Of a DNA stretch of 29,388 nt, positions 1-8,449 are shown one piece after another; the first letter of the stretch is position 1, and each line of letters begins with the position of its first letter. Origin of the DNA: a virus; the IMG/VR virus record IMGVR_UViG_3300041964_000007, positions 1 to 29,388 of that record; one strand, 5' to 3'. The notes under the pieces were generated by a model. The model had not been told where the DNA came from, ran no database searches, and worked only from the letters and a program-made list of their open reading frames with translations. Both the position numbers and the translations under genes were made by a program.

Positions 1-51
1 TTCCTCGCCGCCTCCGGCCCTGGCGGACAGAACGTCAAGAACGAATGTTAG
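1..51 (+). CDS. arfB: ArfB-type peptidyl-tRNA hydrolase, truncated by prophage insertion (3' end of the fragment)
   Basis: The only open reading that fits the left edge encodes FLAASGPGGQNVKNEC and then a TAG stop at 49-51. SGPGGQNV is the catalytic GGQ loop of ArfB/YaeJ, the codon-independent release factor that rescues stalled ribosomes; the family normally continues with NKV and a further hundred or so residues. Here the reading departs from the family right after the GGQ motif (K in place of N at codon 37-39) and stops five codons later, just upstream of a phage integrase. The 5' part of the gene lies outside the window. I infer that the prophage interrupts arfB and that the remaining protein cannot work, because the rest of the catalytic domain and the basic C-terminal tail are lost. 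The alternative is another GGQ-class release factor. Confidence 0.75.
   Translation, partial: FLAASGPGGQNVKNEC
24..51. other. Probable left prophage attachment junction (attL)
   Basis: Host-like arfB coding sequence ends at about base 38, the last position compatible with the normal GGQNVN reading. Phage sequence follows, with a recombinase start codon at base 100. Large serine integrases use short attachment cores and usually lie next to attP, which fits this spacing. The exact core cannot be fixed without the right junction, which is outside the window. Confidence 0.6.
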
Positions 52-99
52 TTCTCCCGTGAATAATGCGGGGAGGCCCCGCACACGGAAGGACGGGCT

Positions 100-1821
100 A
101 TGACGATCACCGCTTACTCCTTCATCAGGTTCAGCCACCGGGGCAGATGAAGGCGACAGTTTGCGTCGCCACTTGCCAAGGCTGAGCGCTTCGCCGCTGA
201 GCATGGCCTCACCCTCGATACCTCCTACCGTCCCTGGGGTCTCGGCCTTCAAGGGCAAGCACCGGAAGAGGGGCGCACTGGCGGATTTCTCGCCAACGTC
301 CGACAGGCGAGATCGCGTCCAACTCGTGGTTGATTGTCGAGAATGTGGACCGTCTGTCCCGCGAAACGAGTGGGATGCGATGGGGCTCTTCCGCGAGATC
401 ATCACGCGGGGCTCACCGTTGCGACCCTCATGGACGATATGATACTACGATCTGGCCGTCGCTGCGCCAAAAACCCGGCGCTCCTCAAACCCTTCAAGCC
501 GCCATGACGAAAGGCCATCGCGAATCGGCCGACAAGGCGACCGTCTGCAAGAAGCTTGGGGTGAGAAGCGGCTGAGATTGAACGCGTGGTTCGCGCAAGA
601 AGCTCACCCGCAAGGTCCGGGCTGGTTCGATCTTGTGCCCGATTCGTGGCGGGAGCCTCTTGTCGGTGATTGGCACTTCAACGAACGGGCCGATGTGGTG
701 CGCCGCATCTTCGCGCTCTGTCTTGCCGGGAAGGCAAGAGTCCGATCGCGGAAATCCTGAACCGGGAGGTGTGCCGCCCCTTCAAGCACGGTGACGGCTG
801 GTCACCTCAACGGTGCTGTTGCTGTTGTCCGATCGCCGCACGATCGGGGAGCTACAGCTATACCGTCGCGTGGACGGAAAGCGCGTCCCGGCCGGGGAGC
901 CGATCAAGGGTTACTTCGCCACGCCCGAGGGCGAGACGGTCGTCAGCGAAGAAACCTTCTACCTCGCGCAAGCCATGATCGCGCAACGCTGGTGTGGTGC
1001 CAGCGTCGGACGCCGTGACAAGGTTCCGAACCTCCTTGTCGGGATTGCCCGCTGCCAGTGCGCCGAAAGAATTGAATATCGTCCCGAGTTCAACCCTTAT
1101 GCGGGCCGGATAGCTCGCACTTGCGTTGCTCCGCAATGCGCGCGGGCGATCGTGCGCAAAACGATCGCAAATATCCATAGCGCGCACCATTGAGGCCATC
1201 CTCGATTGGGTAGGCGACATCACCGTTCGGACGAAGAGCTAACCGTGCCGGAATGGCGTCGCTCAAGCTGAGCGCCAGATGGCGGAACGCGACGATCTCA
1301 AGCGCCGCGTTCAGAGGCTCGAAAAGTGGGCGAGCACAACCACCCCGATCATCAAGATGCACTGATGGCGGCGCGGAACGGGATGCGAAGAGCCTTGAGC
1401 GCTGAGGGAGAGGTGATCGAGCTTGAGAAGCTCGCCACGATCAGCAAGCGAAGCGTCACCGATGACCGGCGCGCCGTGGTCCGGAAGCATCGCAATCAGA
1501 TGACCGGGCTTGAGGACAGCCGCTCTATGACATGCGCGCCAAGCTGCGGCGGCGCTCCGACAGTCGATCGATCGGTTGAGTTTTCACCGATGCACTTTCT
1601 GTGTCACTGATCGGCGCTCAAGCTCTACACTTCCGGGATGGCAAGCTCATGAAGGCGTTTGACCTTAGCGAAACGAACCCGGGCGGGGAGGATCATCTTC
1701 TCGGTTCCCGGGCGGGGAGACGATCGACAAGCTGAAACTCAGCCCGCTGGTGCTGAACAGCATCGGGAGGTTCTTGCCGAGATTGCCGAGCCGTCACCGG
1801 TTAGCCGGTCAATCAACGTAG
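100..1821 (+). pseudogene. Large serine recombinase (phage integrase), frame broken many times
   Basis: The gene starts at ATG 100 behind a good GGAAGGA Shine-Dalgarno. Pieced together across all three frames it gives a large serine recombinase. The N-terminal segment YSFIRFS carries the catalytic serine, followed by a SLRRQLAKAE helix, VENVDRLSR near 330-360 and VATLMDD near 420-436. A recombinase-domain segment reads ERADVVRRIFALCLAGK near 685-735, then FKHGDGW near 783-802. A zinc-ribbon-like piece near 1010-1130 has spaced cysteines, and a C-terminal segment near 1630-1700 reads KAFDLSETNPGGEDHLL. The 3' end is uncertain (between about 1700 and 1821). It would catalyse prophage integration into arfB. 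The breaks are single-base and protein similarity persists across them, so sequencing deletions are as likely as real decay. A 13-bp direct repeat (1678-1690 and 1707-1719) lies near its end. Confidence 0.75.
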
Positions 1822-2183
1822 GTGTTCGGCGCGAACAACGCAACGGCTTGCATCGATCGTCCGGCGCTCGGAGTCGGTCCCGGACGGAGAGACACGCAGT
1901 TATGTGTACGTGCTTCCACGTCGGGAGCCGTTCGATCGGGCCGATCAGTTTGCGCCATCGCGCCTTGGACCGCCCGCCACACCCGCAATCACGGTCGCGA
2001 GTATATCCGCATGTCCTCACGCTCGGGAAGGTGATGACGCGCGTGGCCATCACGGGAGATTCATTCAGGTCGAGTCGGGTTCCCTACGCCCGCGACGCGA
2101 CGATACGCCTCAAGATCGATCGGCTCCGGAACGCGCGGCGCTGGCGAGCGGGTAAGGTAAAGCGCGGGCGTGGCGGAACGGGG
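1822..2183. other. Stretch without a recognisable gene
   Basis: Both strands have open frames here because the region is GC-rich, but none has a recognisable product, Shine-Dalgarno or believable composition. Given the frame breaks on both sides, this may hold the damaged end of the recombinase or a small damaged gene. Confidence 0.4.
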
Positions 2184-2435
2184 TCACCTTCCGGGGGAGG
2201 GTCCGTCCTGCCACGCCACGAACGGTTGCCGCTCACCGCATCCGTCCGGGCGGCGGCATACCAGATGCTTGGCGAACGATGGCCAACCCGTGTCGAACCC
2301 CTTCTTTCGAAAGTAGGTAAGAAGCTCGGTAGGGCTGAACAGCGCGACCCGCGCGCAATGGGGGTTCCGGCACGTTGCCTTGATCGCGCCCCCATGACGA
2401 GCAACATCCCCCAGTCCCTTTGGCGCTTGGACCAC
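2184..2435 (-). CDS. Small zinc-ribbon-like protein
   Basis: The product is 83 aa from a GTG at 2435. Two cysteine pairs are visible, TCRNPHC near residues 21-27 and CRRPDGC near 60-66, separated by a hydrophobic/basic middle (SPTELLTYFRKKG). This is the layout of a small zinc ribbon, typical of nucleic-acid-binding accessory proteins. It follows the DUF6771-like gene by a few bases and probably shares its transcript. ATG codons inside a neighbouring frame could also serve as the start if a base is missing near 2400. I recall comparable small proteins next to sphingomonad recombinases but cannot name a function. Confidence 0.5.
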   Translation of the reverse strand: MVQAPKGLGDVARHGGAIKATCRNPHCARVALFSPTELLTYFRKKGFDTGWPSFAKHLVCRRPDGCGERQPFVAWQDGPSPGR

Positions 2436-2438
2436 TGT

Positions 2439-2623
2439 CTATGCCAAGGGGAGCGGAGTTGACCCTCGATGTGCTCGGATTGCGGTCGGCTGAGCCCCGC
2501 AAGTATTCGATCGGCTATCTCGGATAGGGCATCCTCCCGAATGCGCTCAGACGGGGCCGTGAGACCCACCAAGGCCCACCCGGGGCAAGATGCGAGAATA
2601 GTGGTGATTTGGTCGGCGGACAC
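2439..2623 (-). CDS. DUF6771-like small protein (one frame break near the 3' end)
   Basis: The GTG start at 2623 is preceded by GGGAG eight bases upstream. The first part, containing ILASCPGWALVGLTAPSE and then IADRILAGL, matches the small DUF6771 family known to me from sphingomonads, usually about 60 aa and of unknown role. In the uncorrected frame the ORF runs on into unlikely sequence. Restoring one base near 2455 gives a natural ending LPLA and a TAG stop at 2439, immediately before the next gene. The location next to the phage integrase is typical. Expression would come from the 2624-2875 region. Confidence 0.6.
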
Positions 2624-2875
2624 TTCGAATCTCCCTATCTGATGAGTAGAACAGAGAGGGAACGCGGATCAAGCCGTTCGGTTCTCCGACTTATCCACAG
2701 GGGAGGGTGGGTTGCGCGGAGAATCGCCCCCACTAGAACAGAAAGGGCTCAGGCCCGTCCAAAGGTCGTGAGAGAGACAGGAAGGCCGCTCCCTCCAAGG
2801 ACCGGCCCCTTCCACAAGGGCCGCGATGCACCTTCCTGTCTCACCTGTCATCGCCCGGACCGGGCCGGGACTCAA
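2624..2875. other. Intergenic region with a 12-bp perfect inverted repeat
   Basis: No convincing gene is seen. The region holds perfect 12-bp arms at 2774-2785 and 2831-2842 (GAGACAGGAAGG and its complement) 45 bp apart. It also holds a smaller GGCCC/GGGCC stem between them and a single match to the DnaA box TTATCCACA at 2691-2699. It is the likely promoter region for the DUF6771-like gene pair, and the repeat could be an operator or a recombination accessory site. Confidence 0.4.
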
Positions 2876-3010
2876 CTAGAAATCAAGCTCGCGACGCTGA
2901 ACCTCAGCCGCCAGAGCGTCCGCTTCGGGTTCGCCCGCGTAACCCTCACACTCGTGGAAGCGCTTGAGAAGCTCCTCATCGGTGAGGCTGGTGAGATCGT
3001 CCGTGGTCAT
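2876..3010 (-). CDS. Small acidic hypothetical protein, 44 aa
   Basis: The reading frame from ATG 3010 to TAG 2876 gives MTTDDLTSLTDEELLKRF, then a middle with single cysteine and glycine residues, and an ending EVQRRELDF. It is acidic at the N-terminus and probably helical at both ends. It sits 34 bases downstream of the holin-like pair, in the same direction. Codon use is that of the neighbours, with C or G mostly in the third position, which supports real coding. The Shine-Dalgarno is weak. Function unknown. Confidence 0.5.
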   Translation of the reverse strand: MTTDDLTSLTDEELLKRFHECEGYAGEPEADALAAEVQRRELDF

Positions 3011-3044
3011 GACCCGAGCCTAGCTCACCGGTGATCGGGGTCAA

Positions 3045-3413
3045 TCAGGTGCGCTTGCCCCATTCCCGGATTGCGATCACGATCTTCTCATTCCCTTCGG
3101 CCTGTTCGCGACGTGATACCTCGATCGAATGCTCAACTCGATCCAGCCCTTCCTTCAAGTTTGCGTATTGACCTTCGAGCTTCACGGTGCGCTCGTGGTG
3201 GGCAAGATTGTAGGTATGAATACCCGCCACCGAGGCCGCAATATTGTTCACCTTATGTGAGATCGCATCGGTGATAACCTTTGCAGCTTCTTGTGCCTGT
3301 CTGATTTGATCTTTGATGTAGTTGGAACCCCAACGCATTGCCCCGATCGGAACGGCAATCGCGGCCGATATCGTGGCGACGATACCGGATAGCTCGATAA
3401 CTCCGATGTCCAC
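3045..3413 (-). CDS. Membrane-anchored coiled-coil protein of the putative lysis cassette
   Basis: The product is 122 aa from a GTG that directly follows the TAA of the holin-like gene, so translation is probably coupled. Residues about 8-28 form one hydrophobic segment (IVATISAAIAVPIGA). The rest is a long charged heptad-like region (about 35-118) with many Glu, Lys and Arg residues. One N-terminal membrane anchor plus a coiled coil is the shape of an i-spanin or of a holin-associated protein. No neighbouring outer-membrane lipoprotein partner is seen, so the spanin idea is weak. It could also be a superinfection or membrane-stabilising protein. Confidence 0.6.
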   Translation of the reverse strand: MDIGVIELSGIVATISAAIAVPIGAMRWGSNYIKDQIRQAQEAAKVITDAISHKVNNIAASVAGIHTYNLAHHERTVKLEGQYANLKEGLDRVEHSIEVSRREQAEGNEKIVIAIREWGKRT

Positions 3414-3605
3414 TTAGAGACGCGCGTCGGACCGGAGCGCGACCACCAATAGACCACTGATTGCCACCACGAGCGTGCTGACATGCTCAACCGGGAAGGC
3501 CGTGAAGCCCGCCAGTGCGGCAAGGGAAGTTAAAGCAACGATTGTCGAACGCTCCCTCAGGCGATCGGCCGCATATTCGAGCAGGGCGCTGAGTTTGGCT
3601 TTCAT
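3414..3605 (-). CDS. Holin-like small membrane protein
   Basis: This 63-aa protein has a basic/amphipathic N-terminus (MKAKLSALLEYAADRLRER) and two predicted membrane segments (about residues 22-37 and 41-58) joined by a short turn containing FPVEH. It ends in a charged tail. Two-TM proteins of about 60-110 aa at the end of a tail operon are usually holins, which form the inner-membrane hole that starts lysis. ATG 3605 lies five bases after a CTAAATA element. AGAGG is also present but only one base from the ATG. No endolysin follows, so the assignment rests on shape and position only. Confidence 0.6.
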   Translation of the reverse strand: MKAKLSALLEYAADRLRERSTIVALTSLAALAGFTAFPVEHVSTLVVAISGLLVVALRSDARL

Positions 3606-3610
3606 GCCTC

Positions 3611-3617
3611 TATTTAG
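3611..3617 (-). promoter_or_regulatory. CTAAATA element before the holin-like gene
   Basis: Exact motif, 5 nt before ATG 3605. This is the last copy in the late direction; the small genes beyond it have none. Confidence 0.55.
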
Positions 3618-3630
3618 CGAACGGCGCGGC

Positions 3631-4311
3631 TCAGAAGCCGCTTACGTCAACGATCATGACTTTGCCATCGAGTTGGGAAGCGCCAGAGAATGCGGTGCGG
3701 TTGCTCTCGGTGATGTGAAGATGACCGCTGGCATCAAAATGGAAAGCCGTCTCGTTACAGTTACACGATTGACCCTGAAATCCGCCGAACGGGAACAGCA
3801 TTCGCATACTTGGTTTGTTGAGCAATATCGCATGGCCGCGACCAGCGGGAAGATTGATCACCGAATCCATGCCGGGGGTCATTGTGCTAAGGTCCACCAC
3901 CGAATGATACATCAGGGGGCGGGCGCTGGAATCAAACATGAGCGTTCCGTTCGCATCATAGAGGGCCAGCTTCGCAGTCCCGGAAGTGGGCGTGAACGAA
4001 GAGAATGGCGAGAATACGAACCATTTCACGATCGTCCCGAAGGTATGGCTCAGCGGAAAGCCTTTGCTCCCGAACATCGGCGCGTTGGAACTAAACGCGA
4101 TGAACTGATCTTCGTTGAACGGGATATTGGTTGTCGAGTTATAGACCGTCGAACCGAACACCGTCGCGTTTTCGCTGAAGTTTATGAAATCCTGATAACT
4201 GGTTGAGTTGAGGGTTATCGTGCCTTGAGCCGAGAGGTAGTGCTGCATCATCTTCGCACTCACCTGCAATCGACCATCCGCCGCGTATGTCTCGAAAAGG
4301 GCTTCGGCCAT
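3631..4311 (-). CDS. Tail-tip-associated DUF6453-like protein
   Basis: The true start is probably ATG 4311 (MAEALFETYAADGRLQVS), which overlaps the TGA of the preceding gene as TGATG; this gives 226 aa. The opening 'exported protein plus free-text attribute' look (ALYDANGTLMFDSSARP in the middle, HFDASGHLHIT later) is characteristic of DUF6453-like phage proteins encoded after the tail-tip gene. They are probably structural or receptor-side decorations. The open frame continues upstream of 4311, but that part is the out-of-frame end of the neighbouring gene. A CNCNE cluster near residue 187 is unusual. It is followed by the lysis-like genes. Function inferred from position. Confidence 0.6.
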   Translation of the reverse strand: MAEALFETYAADGRLQVSAKMMQHYLSAQGTITLNSTSYQDFINFSENATVFGSTVYNSTTNIPFNEDQFIAFSSNAPMFGSKGFPLSHTFGTIVKWFVFSPFSSFTPTSGTAKLALYDANGTLMFDSSARPLMYHSVVDLSTMTPGMDSVINLPAGRGHAILLNKPSMRMLFPFGGFQGQSCNCNETAFHFDASGHLHITESNRTAFSGASQLDGKVMIVDVSGF

Positions 4312-4588
4312 CAGTAAACCACCACCGAAAGGCTGGCGACGAAATCGACGCCAGCGACTCGATCCCAACTCACGATGTTGTTGCTGATCGTGATCGCCGG
4401 GAGGGAGCCAAGCCTTGTTTATCGACCACCACGCCAACTTGAACGCCCGAAGCTCCAAGCGCCGCGACATTGATCGAGCCGGGCGTCGTCACTTGGCCGA
4501 TATCGAAAGTGGTGGTCTTGAACACATATCGCGAGGTATCGATCATCAAGACGCCGTTTTGATCAAAGGTTTGCAAACCGGCTGGCAT
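4311..4588 (-). CDS. Small DUF6453-like tail protein (one homopolymer frame break)
   Basis: It starts at ATG 4588, overlapping the TAA of the preceding gene (TAATG). MPAGLQTFDQNGVLMIDTS is the typical opening of DUF6453-like tail proteins. In the sequence as given, the frame ends early at 4370. Restoring one C in the CCCTCCC tract near 4401-4407 continues it as ITISNNIVSWDRVAG to a TGA that overlaps the next start, giving 92 aa. The corrected reading is better in length, composition and coupling, so I take the break to be a sequence error. Confidence 0.6.
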
Positions 4589-5205
4589 TATGCGGCCTCA
4601 AGGTCGATGGCTTCGAGTTCCGCGATCGTCTGAGCCGCGTTGATAGCATCCTTGATCGTGAAACTCGTATTGTAGACATTCGAGATATACGTTCCGACGA
4701 TGACGCCAACGGTGATCATCTGATCGGCATCGAGATCGACGTAGGTGTTATCTTGAAAGCGCCACCTAAGCTCGAAAGGCTGAGCCGCCGCTTTGGCGAT
4801 GCTGGCCATCGATACCGCGCCACTGATGTTTTGGCGCGAGATCATATCGGTATCGATCGGGCCGAAGGGCGTGGGGCAACCACCGGCAAGGCGCGCATCC
4901 CGGATAGTTTCGAGGCGCGCCGTTGCCTTGGCCTTTGCCTCATCGAGCGGGAGAGGGTCATCCTGAAGGATACCGCCCGCGAACGGACCCGTGGGGCTCA
5001 CCAGTGCGTCAAAGATGCTTGCCGGGCAGTTAGACAGGTCACTGGCGCTGAGCGGGTGACTATCCTGCCAAAGGATCATCGTTGACCCATCGGCATAACT
5101 GTTGACCACCGCCGTGATCGCATCACCGAAGCCGGTGAAACTGTGGAGACGGTGAACAAGCGCGGTTGCGCCCGAAGGCGTGGTGAAAGCTTTTACAATA
5201 TGCAT
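4588..5205 (-). CDS. DUF4376-domain tail protein
   Basis: This is 205 aa from ATG 5205 (MHIVKAFTTPSG), chosen because the CTAAATA element ends 5 nt upstream; a longer open frame to 5226 would run through that element. The C-terminal half (about residues 95-205) has the DUF4376 pattern: ARLETIRDARL, then FELRWRFQDNTYVDLDADQM, then FTIKDAINAAQTI. DUF4376 is found at the C-terminus of tail-fibre-associated and assembly proteins. The N-terminal half is a short unrelated domain. It is the first of three overlapping genes (TAATG, TGATG junctions) after the tail-tip protein. Confidence 0.7.
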   Translation of the reverse strand: MHIVKAFTTPSGATALVHRLHSFTGFGDAITAVVNSYADGSTMILWQDSHPLSASDLSNCPASIFDALVSPTGPFAGGILQDDPLPLDEAKAKATARLETIRDARLAGGCPTPFGPIDTDMISRQNISGAVSMASIAKAAAQPFELRWRFQDNTYVDLDADQMITVGVIVGTYISNVYNTSFTIKDAINAAQTIAELEAIDLEAA

Positions 5206-5210
5206 CACGA

Positions 5211-5217
5211 TATTTAG
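5211..5217 (-). promoter_or_regulatory. CTAAATA element before the DUF4376 gene
   Basis: Exact motif, 5 nt (TCGTG) before ATG 5205, between the tail-tip stop (5223-5225) and this start. No Shine-Dalgarno. Confidence 0.55.
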
Positions 5218-5222
5218 GCGAA

Positions 5223-8200
5223 TCACCAGATACCGAGGCGCACCCGCATGATGTTGCTGGCGTCAAAGATTCTTATCTGATTGGCCTCGATCTCGGTTCG
5301 TGATCCTGATGCGGCGGTTCGAAGTAGTCCGACATTGGCGTTGATAGCGGACAGGCTATCGACGCTGATGAAGTTGGCGCTCAGCTTATCTTGAGACGCA
5401 ACGTCGCCCAAGCTCTTGATCCATTGCCCACCGAAAAACTGAAACCAATCCTTGAAGCTCGGTCGATACCAGCTATCGCCTTCGATCGCGCCCGATGGCG
5501 TCGCATCTTGTCTGAACTGGAATGCATCGCGGCCTTTCGCGACTTTCGAGATCGTGATCTTATCAACAAGGCTCACGCCATCGAAGCCCCGGATTTCCAT
5601 GATCAGGCTGGAAACGCCTTGCGAGTTCATGACGTTCAGGAGACCTTGCGCCCCGGGCGTCCAACTATCGCCATTCCAGTAGGGATTAGGATTTCCGGAC
5701 AAATACCAAGTAATCGCGGCGCTGGTGTTTTGCTTCTCAACCCCGAACGTCACATCCTGTCCGGTTGTGGGGCTCAGTGCACCGAGTGATGACACAAGCA
5801 CTTGGCCGCTCGAAGGCGTGATCTTGATCGCCTTCGCGTTCGCCCCGGCTTGACCGGCCGGACCCTGTGAGCCGTTTGCACCAGCCGCAACCTTCGCGAT
5901 CGAGATCGTGTCCGAAAGCGTTACACCATCGGTGAGCGTTGCGACCACGCGCATGAACTTGAAGGAACCCTGTCCAACCGTTTGCGGGTGGTTGATGATC
6001 GCCACGATATTAGCGGCCGGGATGGTCTGTGTGTCACCGACGTTCGAACTTGAGAAGAAGTGACTAGCGGCGTTGTGAGGGTTCCCGGCACCATCGAAGA
6101 TCGTCCAAGTGACGGGTGCCGTGGTGTTCTGTTTGTTGGCCGTAAAGGTGATGTTCTGTCCCGTCGCTGGATCGAGCGTTGAACCATCGGCGGTGACGTT
6201 GACAGTCTGAGCGCTGTTGGTGAGGAACAGGAGCTTCGCATTCGCACCAGCGGAACCGGTTGATCCAGTTGCGCCAGTGGACCCGGCCGGACCTTGCGAA
6301 CCCGGGGCACCAGCGCGGGACTTCGTAAGTGAGAAATCACGATCGAGAATGACGCCCGCGTGAATGCCTGTCCCCGAAACCCGGAACGTGTAGATCGCGG
6401 TCTCTTCATTCGAGTCCATGCCGCCCGTTACGGTGAACGTCGGATATGCGCCGACCACCAAAAGCCCTTGTGGGTTGTTCGGGCTGGTGGTGTTCGTGAA
6501 GCTCGAAGTTACATCCTGATTGCCGTAGAAGATGCGAACCGTGGTGCTTGCGCCACTGTAACTGGTGACATTGCCCGCACTATCGGCCGGGACGATATGG
6601 GCTTCATTGGAAAGCAGGAACGCATAAGGGCTTGCACCATTCGCGCCCTTCTCAGCGACTAGCGTGTAGTTGGCGGTTGGTGGTGCGGCCGATGACGTAT
6701 GCGCCAGAATGACGATATAGGTTGAGCCGTTATGCTGAACCATATCGCCAACATCATAGGCGGTGTTCGTCACCCAAGCGCCGCGTGCGACGTTGCGAGT
6801 TGCACCAGTCTGAATACCGGTGAGCTTCGTTCCTTCGGCCGGATTAAGTCCGGTGAGATTGGTCGGACGGCTGGCGACGTTGGTCCAGTTAGCGGTTTGT
6901 GCCGCCTTATTGGCCATCGCGTTCACGAGGTTCTGTTTCGCCACCCGATAGCCGACAAGGTTCGTCACATAAGCGGACGTGATCGCAGTCTCTTGGGTGG
7001 TGTCATCATAGTCGGGATTGAGCGTGTCGAGATACGCGAACAGTGCATCATAAGCGTCACTGTAAGCTGTTCGCTCGATCGTGACGCCTTGGTTCAGAGC
7101 TTCGCTGAGCAAGCCCGGACGCTCAGCCGTGAACCCTTGAAGCTCTTCGATCAGGCGACGCTTTTCCGGGCGATCAAGAACGCCATCGGCTGCCATGTCG
7201 CTGTAGCGCTGATTGGCAAGGTTCGCGGCGGCTTGCGCCAGTTCGGCCGCTTCCTGAGCCGCTTCGGCCTTGTCGTTGATGGCATCAAGCTCAGCCGAGC
7301 CCGCGAAGTCACCCGCGATCTCGTTGGTGGAATGGACGGACCAAACACGCGTGTGACCAACCCGGACCCTGTAGGCCGGGAGCGCGGTTGCTTCCTGTGT
7401 GATCTTGTCCGGCTGCACCAGCGGGGTAGCGTCGCGCTTCGAGCTTAGGACGCCGGGTGACTTCCCGGACAGCATCGGTGCGAAGTGAAACTTGCCCGTC
7501 GCGTCCGCGATCAGGAACCGAGAGCCCGCCAGTGCGGCATCTCGAATGAGATCGAGGATGCTCGCCTGATCCTTCTGGTAAAGCGAGTAGGACCGAGGCG
7601 TGTTCGTGACACTGGCGTCGATACGTCCGGCCGTCACACCAGCCGTGAGGATCAGGGATTGCGCAACCACGCCGACGTTCACCGGTGAGCCGATATCGGC
7701 CGAGACTTTGAAGGTAGGTTCGTTAGCTAGTCGGAACATGCCCACCGAGGGAGCAACGGCCCACTCACCGTCTTCGAGCGTAAGGGCGGCAAGAGCCGCG
7801 TAAGTTGAGGCGCTCGCGGATGCCGGACCTAGAGAGATCGCGCCTTCATAGATGAAGTTGACCTGACACGCGCCATACCCGTGGACCTGATAAATCCACT
7901 TCACTGGATCGATCAGGACCGGCTCAACATTGGTGCAAGCTCCGAGTGCGAACGGCTTCCACTGTCCGGCAAGCTCGGTGGTGCCATTCGCGCCACCAGT
8001 CCCGCTATAGGTCGCGCTCAGGAGCGGACGATCGAGCGACGCCTCCGGACCAAGAAGCGGGATGCGGGCCGTCTGATCATTCTCGCGCAAGAGCGGACCA
8101 AGCGCGCCGCTCCAAAGCTGGCGATAGCTGGTGAAAGGATCACCGAGCGTGCCGACCCAAATCGTGGCAAGTCCGCCCTGATATTCATATTTCGGCCATG

Positions 8201-8444
8201 CAAGATTGTTGAGCTTCGCACTGAGGGCAAAAACGGCATTGCCGAAACTGATATCGAGCGGTTGCGGTTGGCCATTGCTCCAATAGCTGATGTTTAGCTC
8301 AGGGGCATTGATGAGCGCGGGCGTCCACTCTTTGTTGTCGAGATAAACGCCAGTCGCGCCAGCGTGGGCGCTACTTGCACGAATGACTTTGGTGCTATTG
8401 TCGGTTGGATCAACGGCCGTGATCTCTATCAGGAAGTTCCTCAC
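5223..8444 (-). CDS. Tail-tip / central receptor-interaction protein with collagen-like and Ig-like modules
   Basis: An intact 1073-aa protein from GTG 8444. The N-terminal part (about 1-370) holds baseplate-hub-like beta-rich sequence. An alanine/glutamate-rich coiled coil spans about 385-415. Residues about 554-598 (GAWVTNTAYDVGDMVQHNG) look like a CBM5/12-type carbohydrate-binding repeat. Two Gly-X-Y collagen-like stretches (711-735, 854-869) each precede an Ig-like domain (737-850 and 871-967) that share ANAK, a TGQ turn and KQNT. The end, ending in MRVRLGIW, resembles the central-fibre tip of J-like proteins. It lies after the tape measure and two small tail genes, as J does in lambda. 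I infer that it forms the tail tip and contacts the host surface. Confidence 0.8.
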   Translation of the reverse strand: MRNFLIEITAVDPTDNSTKVIRASSAHAGATGVYLDNKEWTPALINAPELNISYWSNGQPQPLDISFGNAVFALSAKLNNLAWPKYEYQGGLATIWVGTLGDPFTSYRQLWSGALGPLLRENDQTARIPLLGPEASLDRPLLSATYSGTGGANGTTELAGQWKPFALGACTNVEPVLIDPVKWIYQVHGYGACQVNFIYEGAISLGPASASASTYAALAALTLEDGEWAVAPSVGMFRLANEPTFKVSADIGSPVNVGVVAQSLILTAGVTAGRIDASVTNTPRSYSLYQKDQASILDLIRDAALAGSRFLIADATGKFHFAPMLSGKSPGVLSSKRDATPLVQPDKITQEATALPAYRVRVGHTRVWSVHSTNEIAGDFAGSAELDAINDKAEAAQEAAELAQAAANLANQRYSDMAADGVLDRPEKRRLIEELQGFTAERPGLLSEALNQGVTIERTAYSDAYDALFAYLDTLNPDYDDTTQETAITSAYVTNLVGYRVAKQNLVNAMANKAAQTANWTNVASRPTNLTGLNPAEGTKLTGIQTGATRNVARGAWVTNTAYDVGDMVQHNGSTYIVILAHTSSAAPPTANYTLVAEKGANGASPYAFLLSNEAHIVPADSAGNVTSYSGASTTVRIFYGNQDVTSSFTNTTSPNNPQGLLVVGAYPTFTVTGGMDSNEETAIYTFRVSGTGIHAGVILDRDFSLTKSRAGAPGSQGPAGSTGATGSTGSAGANAKLLFLTNSAQTVNVTADGSTLDPATGQNITFTANKQNTTAPVTWTIFDGAGNPHNAASHFFSSSNVGDTQTIPAANIVAIINHPQTVGQGSFKFMRVVATLTDGVTLSDTISIAKVAAGANGSQGPAGQAGANAKAIKITPSSGQVLVSSLGALSPTTGQDVTFGVEKQNTSAAITWYLSGNPNPYWNGDSWTPGAQGLLNVMNSQGVSSLIMEIRGFDGVSLVDKITISKVAKGRDAFQFRQDATPSGAIEGDSWYRPSFKDWFQFFGGQWIKSLGDVASQDKLSANFISVDSLSAINANVGLLRTAASGSRTEIEANQIRIFDASNIMRVRLGIW

Positions 8445-8449
8445 GACCG

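Noticed and set aside
1659-2462. 267-aa plus-strand open frame
   Set aside because: Arg/Ser/Pro-rich with no recognisable part, opposite to the DUF6771-like and zinc-ribbon genes; a GC-rich shadow.
2691-2699. Perfect DnaA box TTATCCACA
   Set aside because: A single 9-mer with no further boxes or AT-rich unwinding region nearby, so not evidence for an origin.
2669-2875. 68-aa minus-strand frame in the gap before the DUF6771-like gene
   Set aside because: No Shine-Dalgarno, reads through the inverted repeat and the DnaA-box-like site, and has no family resemblance. A short gene cannot be fully excluded.
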